Source of the DNA: Laburnicola sp. R22_1
Taxonomy: Eukaryota; Ascomycota; Dothideomycetes; Pleosporales; Didymosphaeriaceae
NCBI GenBank assembly: GCA_014281115.1
Contig: JACONQ010000001.1
Coordinates: 248,001 to 312,000 of the forward strand
DNA: 64,000 nucleotides
Direction of reading: 5' to 3'
Shown here: positions 10,869-23,500 of the stretch, piece by piece
Numbering within the stretch: position 1 is the stretch's first letter
Layout of the letters: each line of letters starts with the position of its first letter
The notes under the pieces: generated by a model
Told to the model about the DNA's origin: nothing
Database searches by the model: none
Seen by the model: only the letters and a program-made list of their open reading frames with translations
Translations under genes and position numbers: made by a program

Positions 10869-12074
10869 TCACTTATTTGCTCGTTCCCATGTCCTCCGCT
10901 CGTCTTGACGGGAAGACTTGCGACCCGCATGACCACGGCTCTGTTCTCTACTAGGACTGCGGCTTCGTTTTCGCTCACGGCGGTGTGACGAAGATTGCGT
11001 ATGCCTTCGATCTCGGCTACGACTACGACTTCTGTGTCGGTGCCTATGCGTCGTAGAATAATCCTTGTCGCGCGACTCGCGAGCTAGGTCTCCATCTTCG
11101 TCATCCTCGCCTCTCTTCTTCCTCTTTCTATGCCTCTCTCGTCGCGATAGCCTTTCCTGTGCCGCCCTCAACTCCATCAACTCGCGGTTCCGCTCAGCGT
11201 CCCACTTCTTCTTGTCCTCTTTTGACTTCTTCAGCTGAACCTGCGCTCGTTGCATGGCGGCAAAAGGGTCGTTGGATGTGATGCGCGATTGCTCCCTCTG
11301 TATTCTCAAGGGATCTTCGTTTCCCCACACATTCTTGCTTTCGAAGCCTGGGAAAGCAACAGCCATCTCGCTGGGCTCTGTTGGGTCGGCGGCTTTTACG
11401 CCACCAGAAGCGTACCAGGGCTGCTCCAGACCTGCTCGACCGGCTGCATTCGATAAGCGCATCGTGTATTGGTCTTCCAGCGCCCGCTGCTTCTTTTTCT
11501 TCTCTTTCTCGACCTCTTCGTTCTTCTCGCGCTTCATTTGCTCTTTCAAATCGACGGGAAACAGGTTGATGTTGCCAGCATGATCCACAAGTGGCGCATC
11601 GGCTTCAGGCTTCCTCAGCTTCACAATCCGGGTATCCGAACCGTCACCGTCGCCCTTGGGACCCGCCACAGACGCCGCAAGTCGAATATCTCTATCCGTG
11701 TCATCTTCGCCGGCGAGCTTCCTCCGCTTCTTGTCGTGTCCCATCTTCCGGTCGGTTTTTGACCTCTCTTCCTTGCGTGTCTCTTCTTCTGGGAGCGGCG
11801 GTGGCGTCTGGCCTCTGAGTATCGCAGCTCGGCGTGCGGCATCGATCTCTTGCATGCGCTGCTCATCGGCCTCTTCGCGGGCAGCAGCGGCGGCCTCGTC
11901 GGCCTTGACGCGGGCAATGTTGTCGGCATTGTAGACGTTCCACGACTTAGAATGTCAGTAGGACGCTATCTTATCAGCGAACTGCGCGGAAGCGTACCTT
12001 TTTTCCAAGCAGGTGTCTGTTCACTTGTTAGTAGTGAATGCAACAGTAGGTTGAGAGTAAACGTACAGAGGCAT
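10869..12074 (-). CDS. Cir_N-domain, RS-tailed nuclear protein (LENG1/Cwc25-like, probable splicing-associated)
   Basis: Exons 12074-12067 (8 nt), 12016-11998 (19 nt) and 11945-10869 join to 367 residues. The tiny first exons give MPLHLLGKK, and the third starts SWNVYNADNIARVKADE. Together these form the Cir_N domain (KKSW..YN.DN..RV..DE) of CBF1-interacting corepressor N-termini, LENG1 and Cwc25. An acidic/basic coiled region follows (KEQMKREKNEEVEKEKKKK), then a conserved middle with LSNAAGRAGLEQPWYAS and NVWGNEDPLRIQREQ. The C-terminus is an RS/RH-rich tail (SRSRSRDRR, RSRSPSREQ), typical of nuclear RNA-processing proteins. Closer to LENG1 than to Cwc25 by its GKKSWNVYN start. The splice choices are supported by the conserved peptide they create. 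The start lies about 170 bp from the edge of the AT-rich block. Confidence 0.85.
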
Positions 12075-12375
12075 GATGACCTATTCACGAGCTGCAGTCG
12101 CAGCAGAAGGAGTAGATCTCGTAATGGGGCGCGTTATCGCATGGTGAGTCGATACGGTCGGAGTGCTTTCCCCGCGCCGTTGTCTCGTGAATGAGGACAG
12201 CAGGGATAAAGCGGGGAGAGATCCTGGCGTCCTGCATCTGCTAGTTTTAATAATTAGGAGATATCTTAGCAACCTTTTAAAATTCCCTCCTACTTACTTT
12301 TTTAAAAGTTAATATTAATACTATATTATTATATAGTATATAAACTTTTATAAATTTTTTTACGATCTTTATATA

Positions 12376-14216
12376 ACGTATCCTATTAGCGAGCGAGTCA
12401 GATTAGCGAGCGGGTTAGTTTTCCTTGGCAACACTATAGTACTGCAAACTTTAATTTAAATCACTATTAACACTATCTAAAAACAGTCTACTAAGGGTAA
12501 TATTTAAGTTAGAAAATAACTTTTTAGCCTTTTAGTAGGTTCTTACATTATGTCTAGTCCCTTTATAGTTGCTATAGCGGTATTGTGTTAAGGGGCCTCC
12601 CTTAGTGTTACCTCTACCCCGCGCCCTTTTAGATAATTTCGCCCTAATAGAGGGACTCCTAGCCACTAAATCTACTTTCTAGCTAAAGTTAAATACTTTA
12701 CTATACTAGAGACACTTCTTTTTACGTGATTTTCGCTTAGTAAGCAGCTTTATCTGCTTCTAAAGCTTAGCGAGTTGGCCTATTATAAGTACACTTTAGT
12801 AAGCTAGACTTTTAGCGCTCTTTATAAGCTGTGCGAGTCTTATAGTAATAGTAGTTAGTAATTTCTTAATAGATTCTATTACTAGCTTAGCCTATAATAA
12901 TAGCTTAATAGCGTTTTTTAGTGTTTTTAATTACTAGGACTTATTTAATATAAATAGTTCTAGTAGAGTATAAAGTTATATATTAAGGCGATTTACTACT
13001 ACTAACGTGTTTAAAAAAATAAGCCTAAAAGCTTTTTTATAATTTTCTAGTATAAATATATTAAAAAACGCGTTGTAAAAGACTAGTAAAAAGTTCTCTT
13101 TATTAATATAAAAGACGCGTTAGCACGCTAAGTCTTATACGCGCTAGAAGTACTTTAGTTTTAGTAGCGTAAAATAGACTATATTAAGCGGCTATAGAAT
13201 ATAAGATAAGTGCGCTAGTATATAAAGGGTTAGGATCCTTTATTCTAGATAGTAATTCTTAAAATCTTAGAATTAGTAGCTCTTATAGCTATCTAGAATA
13301 AGTAATCTCTATAATCCTACTATACGCGGCCTTATATACACGTTAAAGTGCTTTAACTACGTAACTCTAAGCTTATTATTAGTCTAGCCAGTTTTAAAGA
13401 CTAAAAGCTTCTAATTATAGGAGATACTAGTCTCCTTATACTACGCTAAGATATAGACTTGCTCTTTATAAATAATAAAGGATAAAGTAGTATACCTAGT
13501 AGCGCAAATGCTCTAGATTACTATAATCTACTTGCAATTGCCTAGCTAGACAAAATTAGATTAAAAACGTCTCTCTAAGCCTATTATAACTTTTATTAAG
13601 CTAATAACTCCTATCTAGAAGCTAGTATTATTAAAGTTATAGATGTCTTAATCCTATACCCTATACTTGGCTTTTATCTCCTTTACAAGCCAAAACCACG
13701 CGTTTATTACCTCTAGATCCTCCTATTATATTCTCTATTAGTCCTTTGCTTAATTAAAGGCTATTTTAAGCTTAGGTACACACTTTACAAAGCGTTAAGC
13801 CTAGTATTTACTTATAAGATTTCTATACCGCGCAGCTAGTAGTTTATTAGCTATATTCTCTACCTTATCTAGCTAGAGTGTAAATCCTTACAAATCTAGA
13901 TTAAGTATATATTAGATAAGCGTCTCTTTTTTAGTTATAGTAAGCTTTGCTATATTAGCGTAGTTATCTACTTAGGTAGTAATTTTATTATATTAGTAGG
14001 TTACTATAGTTTTTAGAACGTTATATGTATTAGAGGCGTATTATAGACTTAAAAATTATTTATTCTAATAGGCCTAAAGGGTAAGCTTAATTCTATCTTC
14101 TTTATTAGATAATAACGCGTTATATTATTAAGACATAATAAGTTATTATAAGGTGTTATAGTCTTAGCAAAAACTAACCCGCTTGCTAATCTAACTCACT
14201 CGCTAATAGAATACGT
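12376..14216 (-). mobile_element. Pogo/Fot1-like transposon A (RIP-degraded), TA-flanked
   Basis: TIRs of about 45 bp: the left starts ACGTATCCTATTAGCGAGCG and the right is the complement of ACGTATTCTATTAGCGAGTG, differing by C/T transitions. TA lies on both sides (12374-12375 and 14217-14218). Length is 1841 bp. The interior is homologous to elements B and C (for example gcggtattgtgttaaggggcc, cf. 15352), which carry a recognisable transposase, here on the minus strand and full of stops. Confidence 0.85.
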
Positions 14217-14218
14217 TA

Positions 14219-14824
14219 TTATTAAAATATATATTAGGAAAAATTTTGTACGCGCATAAGTATCTAGGGTACCTAAGTAGTCCTATATAAGGCTGCGCAC
14301 GCCTACACACTAAATACGCTTAGAGCGCACTAATAATACTACTTCTTTCTTAGTGTACACATGCGTAAGGTTGCGCAAGAATACACACCTATGCTACTAG
14401 TGTACCTAGAGTAGCTAGGGTAGCTAGAGTATTCTAAGTGCCTATACTACCTATAAAATACTAATTAATAAGCAAATAAAGCTCTTTAATTAGCTAAAAT
14501 TTAAAAAAAGCTTAGTAAGCTACTTAGTAAGCTTTTAAAAAAGATTTTTAAAGTATAAAGTTAAAGTCTCTTACTAGATAGTAATTGCGAGTTAATATAA
14601 TAGTACTAATTACTAGCGTGTTATATAGAACTTCTAACTAACCCTAAATTCTAGATTTTATAGATTTAAAAATAGAAAAAATATAGTTTTATAATTATTT
14701 AAAAGAATTAGATTAGGCGAAAATTAGTGGCTTAGTAAAAATACTATTTTAAAAAGTATAAACTTTAATAACTTTTTAACTACTATACTTTTATTATAAC
14801 TTTTTTAAACATTTAAATAATATA
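14219..14824. other. AT-rich spacer between elements A and B
   Basis: No terminal repeats or coding blocks were recognised. It contains short strings such as gtagctagggtagctagag, but nothing assignable. Confidence 0.5.
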
Positions 14825-16998
14825 ATATATTCTATTAGTAGCCCGAATAGTTTTTCTTAGCAACTTTAAGGTCCCTTATAACTTATTATAAAACACTACC
14901 AACGTTACTTTATAGTAACTCATAATAATCTACTATAGCTTATAATATACTAAGTTACTATTTAATTTACTTTTTACGTCGTGCAGCCGCGCAAAGCTAA
15001 GGAGTCTTTCTTGGCAATACGAACTTATAACAAGACTCTCTATAATATATAATATATTATCTACTATACTATACGTAGGCAATATATAGTATACTTATTA
15101 TGATTCGCAGTAAAGCATACTATATCTTAAGTAGTACTTTGTCTAATTTTTAGTTACTAAGTACGTACTATTGCAAGATAAAGTTAACCCGTTATTTTTG
15201 GCCTTATAGTAACCTATAATAAAATCACTCTGATTTACTATTAACACTATCTGAAAATAAGCCACTAAGAGTAATATCTAACTTCTCCTCTATTTCTTTA
15301 TCTATCTAACAGGTCCTTAAGTTGTGCCTAGGCTCTTCGCACCTCCTATAGCGGCGTTGTGTTAAGGGACCTGCCTCTCCCTCACCACTACCTCGCGCCC
15401 TTTTCGACAACTTCACCCTAATAGAAGGGCTTTCTACTCCCAAATCTACTTTCTAAGCAAAGCCTAGCGTCCCACCTTTCTAAATGCGCTTTCTTTTACG
15501 CGTTTTTCGCTTTGTTAGAACCTTAATTTGCTTCTTAAGTTCCTTAATACGGGTCTCTTAAAGTACACTATAGTAGAGTATAAGTTTAGCACCTTTTATA
15601 AGCTGTGAGTAGCTTAATTTAGTATTAGGTAAAGACTAAATAAAAGAGTCGCGTATAAGCTTTAACTAGAATCCAAACTTAAAGGTATTGCTTAGAGTCC
15701 TAGCTTGCTATAGTATATCTAGTGAAGTACCCTAAGGTAGAGTATAAATACGCACATTAAGGCGATTTACTACTACTAACGCATCTAAAGAGATAAGCCT
15801 AGAGGCCTTAAAGGCTTTCTTATAGTTTTCTAATATAAACATATTAAAAAACGCGTTGTAAAAGGCTAGTAAAAAGCCCTCTTTATTAATATAAAAGACG
15901 CGTTAACGCGCTAAGTCCCGCATGCGCTAGGAGTACTTTAGCTTTAGTAGCGCGAAATAGACTATATTAAGCGGCTAGAGGATATAAGATAAGTGCGCTA
16001 GCATACAGAGTATTAGAATCTTCTATTCTAGGCAATAATCCTTAAAATCCTAGAAGTGGTGGCTCTTATGGCTATCTAGAATAAGTAACCTCTATAACCC
16101 TACTATGCGCGGCCTTATATACGCGTTAAAGTGCTTTAACTACGCAACTCTAAGCTTGCTATTAGTCTAGCTAGTCTTAGAGACTAAGAGCTTCTAATTG
16201 TGGGGATACTAGTCTCCTTATACTACGCTAAGATATAGACTCGCCCTTTATAAATAATAAAGGGCGGGGCAGTATACCTAGCAGCGCAAATACTCTAAAT
16301 TACTATAACTTACTCGCAGTTGCCTGGCTAAATAAGCGTAGATTAAGAACGTCTTTCTAAACTAGTTACAACCTTTATTAAGCTAATAACTCCTATTTAG
16401 AAGCCTGTTTTATTAAAGTTATAGATGTCTTTATTCTACACTCTATACTTAGCTTTTATGTCCTCTACTAGCTAAAACCACGCGTTTATAACCTCTAGGT
16501 CTTTCTATTATATCCTCTATTAGTCCTTCGCTTAATTAAAAGCCATTTTAAGCTTAGGTACGCGCTTTACGAAGCGCTAAGCCTAGTATTATCCTATAGG
16601 GTCTCTGTGCCGCGCAGATAGCAGTTTATTAGCTATATCTTTTACCTTACCTAGCTAGGGTGCAAATCCTTGCGAATCTAGGTTAAGAATATACTATATA
16701 AGCGTCTGCTCTTTAGTTGTAATAAGCTTTGCCATACCTAATTGTGTATCTGCTTAGGCAGTAATTCTATTAATTTAATTGCTTAGTGTAGACTTTAGGA
16801 TATTATATACTGCAGTAGCGTATCGTAGACTTAAAATTTGCTTATTCTAATAGGCGTAAAGGGTAAGCTTAATTCTGTCTTCTTAATTAGATAATAACGC
16901 GTTATATTATTAAGACATTATAATTTATAGTAAAGTGTGGTAGTCTTAGCAAAAACTGTTCGTCGGACTAATCTATTCGGGCTACTAATAGAATATAT
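14825..16998 (-). mobile_element. Pogo/Fot1-like transposon B (left half of a giant palindrome)
   Basis: The right TIR is complement to ATATATTCTATTAGTAGCCC, with TA flanking both ends (14823-14824, 16999-17000). The left TIR lacks roughly 17 bp that the other ends carry after tagtagcccg. The transposase lies on the minus strand and is inactivated by the same kind of stops as element C. It is 2174 bp, about 330 bp longer than element A because of extra sequence at its left side. Confidence 0.85.
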
Positions 16999-17093
16999 TA
17001 TTATTAGTACTATATTTTTATATATAAATATTATGTAATATATATAATAACTAGTAAAATAAAGAGTTTTTTATTAATTACTAACTAATTATA

Positions 17094-19301
17094 ATATATT
17101 CTATTAGTAGCCCGGATAGATTAGTCCGCCGGACTATTTTTGCCAAGACTACAACACTTTACTATAAATTATAATATCTTAATAACATAACGCGTTATTA
17201 TCTAATTAAGAAGGCAGAATTAAGCTTGCCCTTCACGTCTATTAGAATAAGCAAATTTTAAGTCTATAATGCGCTACTATAGTATATAATATCCTAAAGT
17301 CTACACTAAGCAATTAAATTAATAGAATTACTGCCTAAGCAGATACACAATTAGGTATGGCAAAGCTTATTACAACTAAAGAGCAGACGCTTATATAGTA
17401 TATTCTTAACCTAGATTCGCAAGGATTTGCACCCTAGCTAGGTAAGGTAAAAGATATAGCTAATAAACTGCTATCTGCGCGGCACAGAGACCCTATAGGA
17501 TAATACTAGGCTTAGCGCTTCGTAAAGCGCGTACCTAAGCTTAAAATGGCTTTTAATTAAGCGAAGGACTAATAGAGGATATAATAGAAAGACCTAGAGG
17601 TTATAAACGCGTGGTTTTAGCTAGTAGAGGACATAAAAGCTAAGTATAGAGTGTAGAATAAAGACATCTATAACTTTAATAAAACAGGCTTCTAAATAGG
17701 AGTTATTAGCTTAATAAAGGTTGTAACTAGTTTAGAAAGACGTTCTTAATCTACGCTTATTTAGCCAGGCAACTGCGAGTAAGTTATAGTAATTTAGAGT
17801 ATTTGCGCTGCTAGGTATACTGCCCCGCCCTTTATTATTTATAAAGGGCGAGTCTATATCTTAGCGTAGTATAAGGAGACTAGTATCCCCACAATTAGAA
17901 GCTCTTAGTCTCTAAGACTAGCTAGACTAATAGCAAGCTTAGAGTTGCGTAGTTAAAGCACTTTAACGCGTATATAAGGCCGCGCATAGTAGGGTTATAG
18001 AGGTTACTTATTCTAGATAGCCATAAGAGCCACCACTTCTAGGATTTTAAGGATTATTGCCTAGAATAGAAGATTCTAATACTCTGTATGCTAGCGCACT
18101 TATCTTATATCCTCTAGCCGCTTAATATAGTCTATTTCGCGCTACTAAAGCTAAAGTACTCTAGCGCATGCGGGACTTAGCGCGTTAACGCGTCTTTATA
18201 TTAATAAAGAGGGCTTTTACTAGCCTTTACAACGCGTTTTTTAATATGTTTATATTAGAAAACTATAAGAAAGCCTTTAAGGCCTCTAGGCTTATCTCTT
18301 TAGATGCGTTAGTAGTAGTAAATCGCCTTAATGTGCGTATTTATACTCTACCTTAGGGTACTTCACTAGATATACTATAGCAAGCTAGGACTCTAAGCAA
18401 TACCTTTAAGTTTGGATTCTAGTTAAAGCTTATACGCGACTCTTTTATTTAGTCTTTACCTAATACTAAATTAAGCTACTCACAGCTTATAAAAGGTGCT
18501 AAACTTATACTCTACTATAGTGTACTTTAAGAGACCCGTATTAAGGAACTTAAGAAGCAAATTAAGGTTCTAACAAAGCGAAAAACGCGTAAAAGAAAGC
18601 GCATTTAGAAAGGTGGGACGCTAGGCTTTGCTTAGAAAGTAGATTTGGAAGTAGAAAGCCCTTCTATTAGGGTAAAGTTGTTAAAAAGGACGCGAGGTAG
18701 TGGTAAGAGAGAGGCAGGTCCCTTAACACAACGCTGCTATAGAAGGTGCGAAGAGCCTAGGCACAACATAAGGACCTGTTAGATAGATAAAGAGATAGAG
18801 GAGAAGTTAGATATTACTCTTAGCGGCTTATTTTTAGATAGTGTTAATAGTAAATTAGAGTGATTTTATTATAGGTTACTATAAGGCTAAAAATAATAGG
18901 TTAACTTTATCTTATAATAGTATGCACTTAGTGACTAAAAATCTGATAAAGTACTACTTAAGATATAGTATGCTTTACTGCGAATTATAATAAGTATACT
19001 ATATATTGCCTACGTATAGTATAGTAGATAATATATTATATATTATAGGAAGTCTTATTGTAAGTTCGTACTGCTACAAAAGACTTCTTAGCTTTACACG
19101 ACTATAGTAGCCGCGCAAAGAGGCTATACAATATAAAAAGTAGATTAAATAGTAACTTAGTATATTGTAAGTTATAGTAGGTTATTATGAGTCACTATAA
19201 AGTAACGTTAGTGGTGTTCTATAATGAGTTATAAGGACCTCGAAGTTGCCAAGAAAAACTATCCGGCGGACTAATCTGTCCGGGCTACTAATAGAATATG
19301 T
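17094..19301 (+). mobile_element. Pogo/Fot1-like transposon C (inverted copy of B)
   Basis: TIRs start ATATATTCTATTAGTAGCCC and end with the complement (aatagaatatgt), flanked by TA at 17092-17093 and 19302-19303. Plus-strand reading shows LDSQGFAP.LGKVKDIANKL, IYNFNKTGF.IGVI and APPFIIYKGR, blocks of an HTH_Tnp_Tc5/DDE_1 transposase. TAG stands wherever CAG is expected. The first catalytic Asp reads Asn (NFNKTGF), a G-to-A change. The sequence mirrors element B over about 2.2 kb. Confidence 0.88.
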
Positions 19302-19302
19302 T

Positions 19303-19730
19303 ATAATAAAAATAGTATTATGAAATTAAATAATTAAAGACTAGTATTGTCTCTATAAATCTATAAAATAATTAAAATTATAACTTTACTAGTAAAAAAG
19401 TTATAAAGCTTTAAAAAAATTACTTATTTAAACTATTTGTGTATATCTACGCAAGTCTGCGTATATTTATATATTTCTAAGCATTTTTATACTAGTAAAT
19501 TACTTATATAAAAATGGGTAAGTATGCGTACATCTATATATGTCTACGTGCGGTTAAGTAGCCTCTCTAGAAAAACTTTTCTAATATAAGTAGTTACTTT
19601 GATTTTTTATTATTAATTAGCACTAAAAGTAAATAGCTTATATAGTTTTACCCTTTTTAATTACCTTTTTACGCTCTTTTTAGTTACTAAGTAGGGGGCT
19701 CTACTTTTTTATTATATTATTTAAGATAAA
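19303..19730. repeat. AT-rich spacer ending in a split copy of the small interspersed repeat
   Basis: The last ~80 bp (taccctttttaattacc... to ...atttaagataaa) match the repeat copy at 28725-28790. The rest of this copy resumes at 27241 after the Copia element. The earlier part is not identifiable. Confidence 0.7.
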
Positions 19731-20019
19731 TGCCCGTACGGTGTACGGGCAAGAGCACTTAAGGGTGTTGAGGTTTTAATATTGCTATACAATGGCATTA
19801 TATAGGGATTATGTAATGCCTATGCGCCGCGGCCCGTGCGCTATAGGATCTTCTTTCTTTTATTCGCACCCTCTCTAGAGATAAGTAATTAATACTAAGT
19901 TGTTTTATTATGTTATTTCCTTTTTCTTATATAATTGCCCTGTATACCCTCTACGCTTGCTAGTATAGAGGATTAGAATTCGATGTCTATATAGCAAGCT
20001 ATAGAGTATCTATTTAACA
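19731..20019 (+). repeat. Copia left LTR
   Basis: 289 bp, begins tgcccgtacggtgtacgggc and ends tatttaaca. Matches the right LTR along its full length. Confidence 0.9.
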
Positions 20020-20549
20020 CTAATTAGTAGTTAACTAATTCTTAATTACAAATTAGTAAGAGTAAAGACAAATTGCACGAGTTGTTATTAGCTATATAAT
20101 TTATTTCGTATACCCTATCCTCTATATATAAAAGGATAGCAGACTAAAAACTTTGTAAAGTTAGTAAGTAGATATTACTACTATATAAAATAAAGGAAGC
20201 GATTATATAAGACGTTATTAACTATATAATTTATTTTATTATACCCTATCCTCTATACGTAAGAGAATAGCAGATTAAACCTTTATAAAGTTAGTAAGTA
20301 AATGTCGCTACTATATAAAATATAGAAAGCGATTGTACGAGACGTACAAAACCTATCCTTATTTATAGAGATAGTAGATTAACTCTTTTATTAATTAAGT
20401 AAGTAGATATCGCTGCTATATAAGATTTAAGAGAAGATAGTGCACTAAGCACACTACTAGTAACTGTATAAAGATATAGTTAGATAATAATAAACTTTAA
20501 TAAGCGTAATCTTCTATATAACTAACCTATTAAACAAACTAGTTATGTA

Positions 20550-23500
20550 ATGGCTACTCCTACTACCTTATAAGAAGCCTTTACCATCTTACACGAAGTC
20601 CCTATCGCCTTATATAATAACACTAATGTGCCTAAGTATACTAGACTATATAATTAGTATATTAAAGGAATAGAAATATTAGAGAAAATACTATGTAAGA
20701 AAACAAGACCTATATATTAGAATAATAAGATTAATATGGCAAATAATCCTTCTTAGTTAGAAATGCAATTGTATACGGCATATACTATTACTAAGTATTA
20801 TATATTATACTAGAAAGGGACAGCTTTCTTAGAGTTATTCTAGGAAGACTTTAAAGGATAGGAAGAATACTATTTTTTAGAGTTAGGCCGTACGTATAAG
20901 AGAGAGCTTGTAGTAGTCTTAGGAGAAAAGAGTATTAAGCTAAGGATAGATGCTAGAGCTATAAATACTAGCAAACTATACAAAGTAGTCTAAGGTAATA
21001 CAGATACTACTTATATAACACTGCCTTTGCTAGCTTGCTTAACTTCTTATATATAAACACTAAGGCTAATTTTAAAGACACCTAAGCTAGTTAGGCTATC
21101 GTACAAACCTAAACAGAGTAAGGCGCTGCCACTATAGGTCTCTATAGACATCTTAAGAGAACCTTTATATAAGTACTAAAGATAATCCCATTTGTATAAA
21201 TAACTAAATAAACTACTACTTTTCCCATATAGTACCTAACTACTATTTTGCTCATCTACTTGCGATTATTAAATACTGTATAGAATAGAGCCACTACTAG
21301 TTAAACGCGAATTATAGGCACTATACTAATCTATACAGACTAAGCCTATGCTATAATCTAACCTATATAAGCTTCTACCTAAGCATAATCTACCTTCTTA
21401 AAGAATTCTAGCTAATAAAATAATCTAATTTTAAAAGGCATAGAATAAGGATAATAACTATACTAGAGCTCTATACAATATTTTAGCAGATAAGACTAGG
21501 ATCTTTATAGATTTATGCAGACGTCTAGATATTACTAAGGATTAATATCTAGACATCTTTCTAGATATCCTTACTGGCCGTGCGGTATAGTATCACCTCT
21601 ATACTATCCATTCTAGATAATTGTGGAAGTACATATACAAAGCACTTAATAGTTACTTTAACACTACTATTAATTATAACTAGTATTAGATAGACTAGAC
21701 TATAATGACTTTTACATAATACTAGCGTAAGAACCCTAATAAGAGTCTATACAAAGTTCTAGAGGCAATAATTAATAGGCTCACCCTTATATAGAGAGTA
21801 TTAGGTGCGGACTTTACTAGGGAAATTCCTCTTTATACTATTATTATACAAGTATGCTACGGATACCTAGAGCTAGAGTAGGCTATATTTACCCCTAAGC
21901 CTACCTATAAAGCTCTATTTGCTAATCTCTATGCGTTAATCTAAGTTGTAATTAATTGCTAATCTAATTAGTACTTATAAGAGGCTAATATATACTATAC
22001 TAATTGTAAATATAACTTTTCTATATAAAGAGGCAGACTACTAGTCCCTTATAGATAAGGATTTCGCGGACAATTTGTACTATTATTATCGCGATTTAGA
22101 TTCTAATTAAATAATATTTATATAAGACTAAAGAAGTGTTGTGTATGCTATAAAAAAGGTTATTAGTCTTTTAACTATTCGCACGATAAGTGTACCCGCG
22201 TAATAAGGCAGTATATTACCTTCTATAAAGAGTATAATAATAAAACGCCTTTGTACGAAACTGTTTAGTCCTATATTTAGGATATAGAAGGGTATAATAA
22301 TAAGGAACCTGCTTTGTATAAAGAAGAGGAGTAGAGTAAAGATAATAAGGATAGTAATAATTAAGTGTTCTACCTAACCACTACTACCTATATTTACCGC
22401 ATGACTGGCGAACACATCTATAAGACAGAGCCAGAGGAGTGTGCAAAATAGTTTATTCTTAAAGATTAATACTATATAATATACTAAGATAAATTGTGGA
22501 ATATAGGTATAGTAAGAATTTTTACTATTAATAAGGCATAGCTAGAGGCATACGTATAAGAGAACTCTTATACGAAGATTAATTAGATACCTAGCAACAC
22601 TAATATTAGCTTTAGAGGTTAGAACTTATAAGGATCTCTAGGAACTATACAAATTACAAATCTAATAGGAACGGTTATCTACTATATTCTAGACACTCTA
22701 ACACTATTTCTACTATTACTAGTAGATGCTAATAAGCTGGGTGCCTACTTTAATAATGTTTTGAATGTTATTATATAAAAGGATGGCATAACTATACCTA
22801 TTATACGTAAATAGGAACACCTTTTCTTTAATATGAGTAAGAAAGAAACTGTATCCTTCTTTACTAAATAAGAACTCTGTCGTCTTTATTAATAATTTAG
22901 ACATTCCTATATAAAAAGACTTTAGAAGATGCTTACTAACGCTGGCTATAAAGTAGATACTACTGTACTAAACGAAATTTAGAAGTTTTGCTACTACTAT
23001 TAATTGCACAGATAAGCCTCGCGTCGCTTTAAGTTTACTATTAAGGATGACACTTACTTTAACTATAAGATTATTATTAATGTTATACGCATTAGAACTA
23101 GAGACGCACTATATATTATAGATATAGATATATTATTTTAAGTTATAATCTTCTTAAAATTAATATCTATACGAGATGCGTAGAAAGCTCTCTATAGATG
23201 CTAGATTAATGTCTACTAAGGTCTACCTAACTATATTATATATAACCTAGATACAAACTTTATATTAGATAAGTTTAGGAACCGCGTAAAAGTTATTAGC
23301 GCAACCTGTAGGCAGATGCCTATAGAAGCATATTAGGTAATAGGAAAGGTTAAGCGTTTACACGCACCCCTCCGCAGAGCCTTTAATATTCTTAAGGCTA
23401 AACTAGAAGATTATATAGATAAGGAGGACATCTTCTAGATAGCTATCAAAGCTATTAATAATACTATAGGCCTAGATGGCCTTATACCTATACTGCTAGT

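Noticed and set aside
22719..22904. 61-codon minus-strand open frame in the AT block
   Set aside because: Low-complexity AT-driven sequence antisense to Copia pol remnants.
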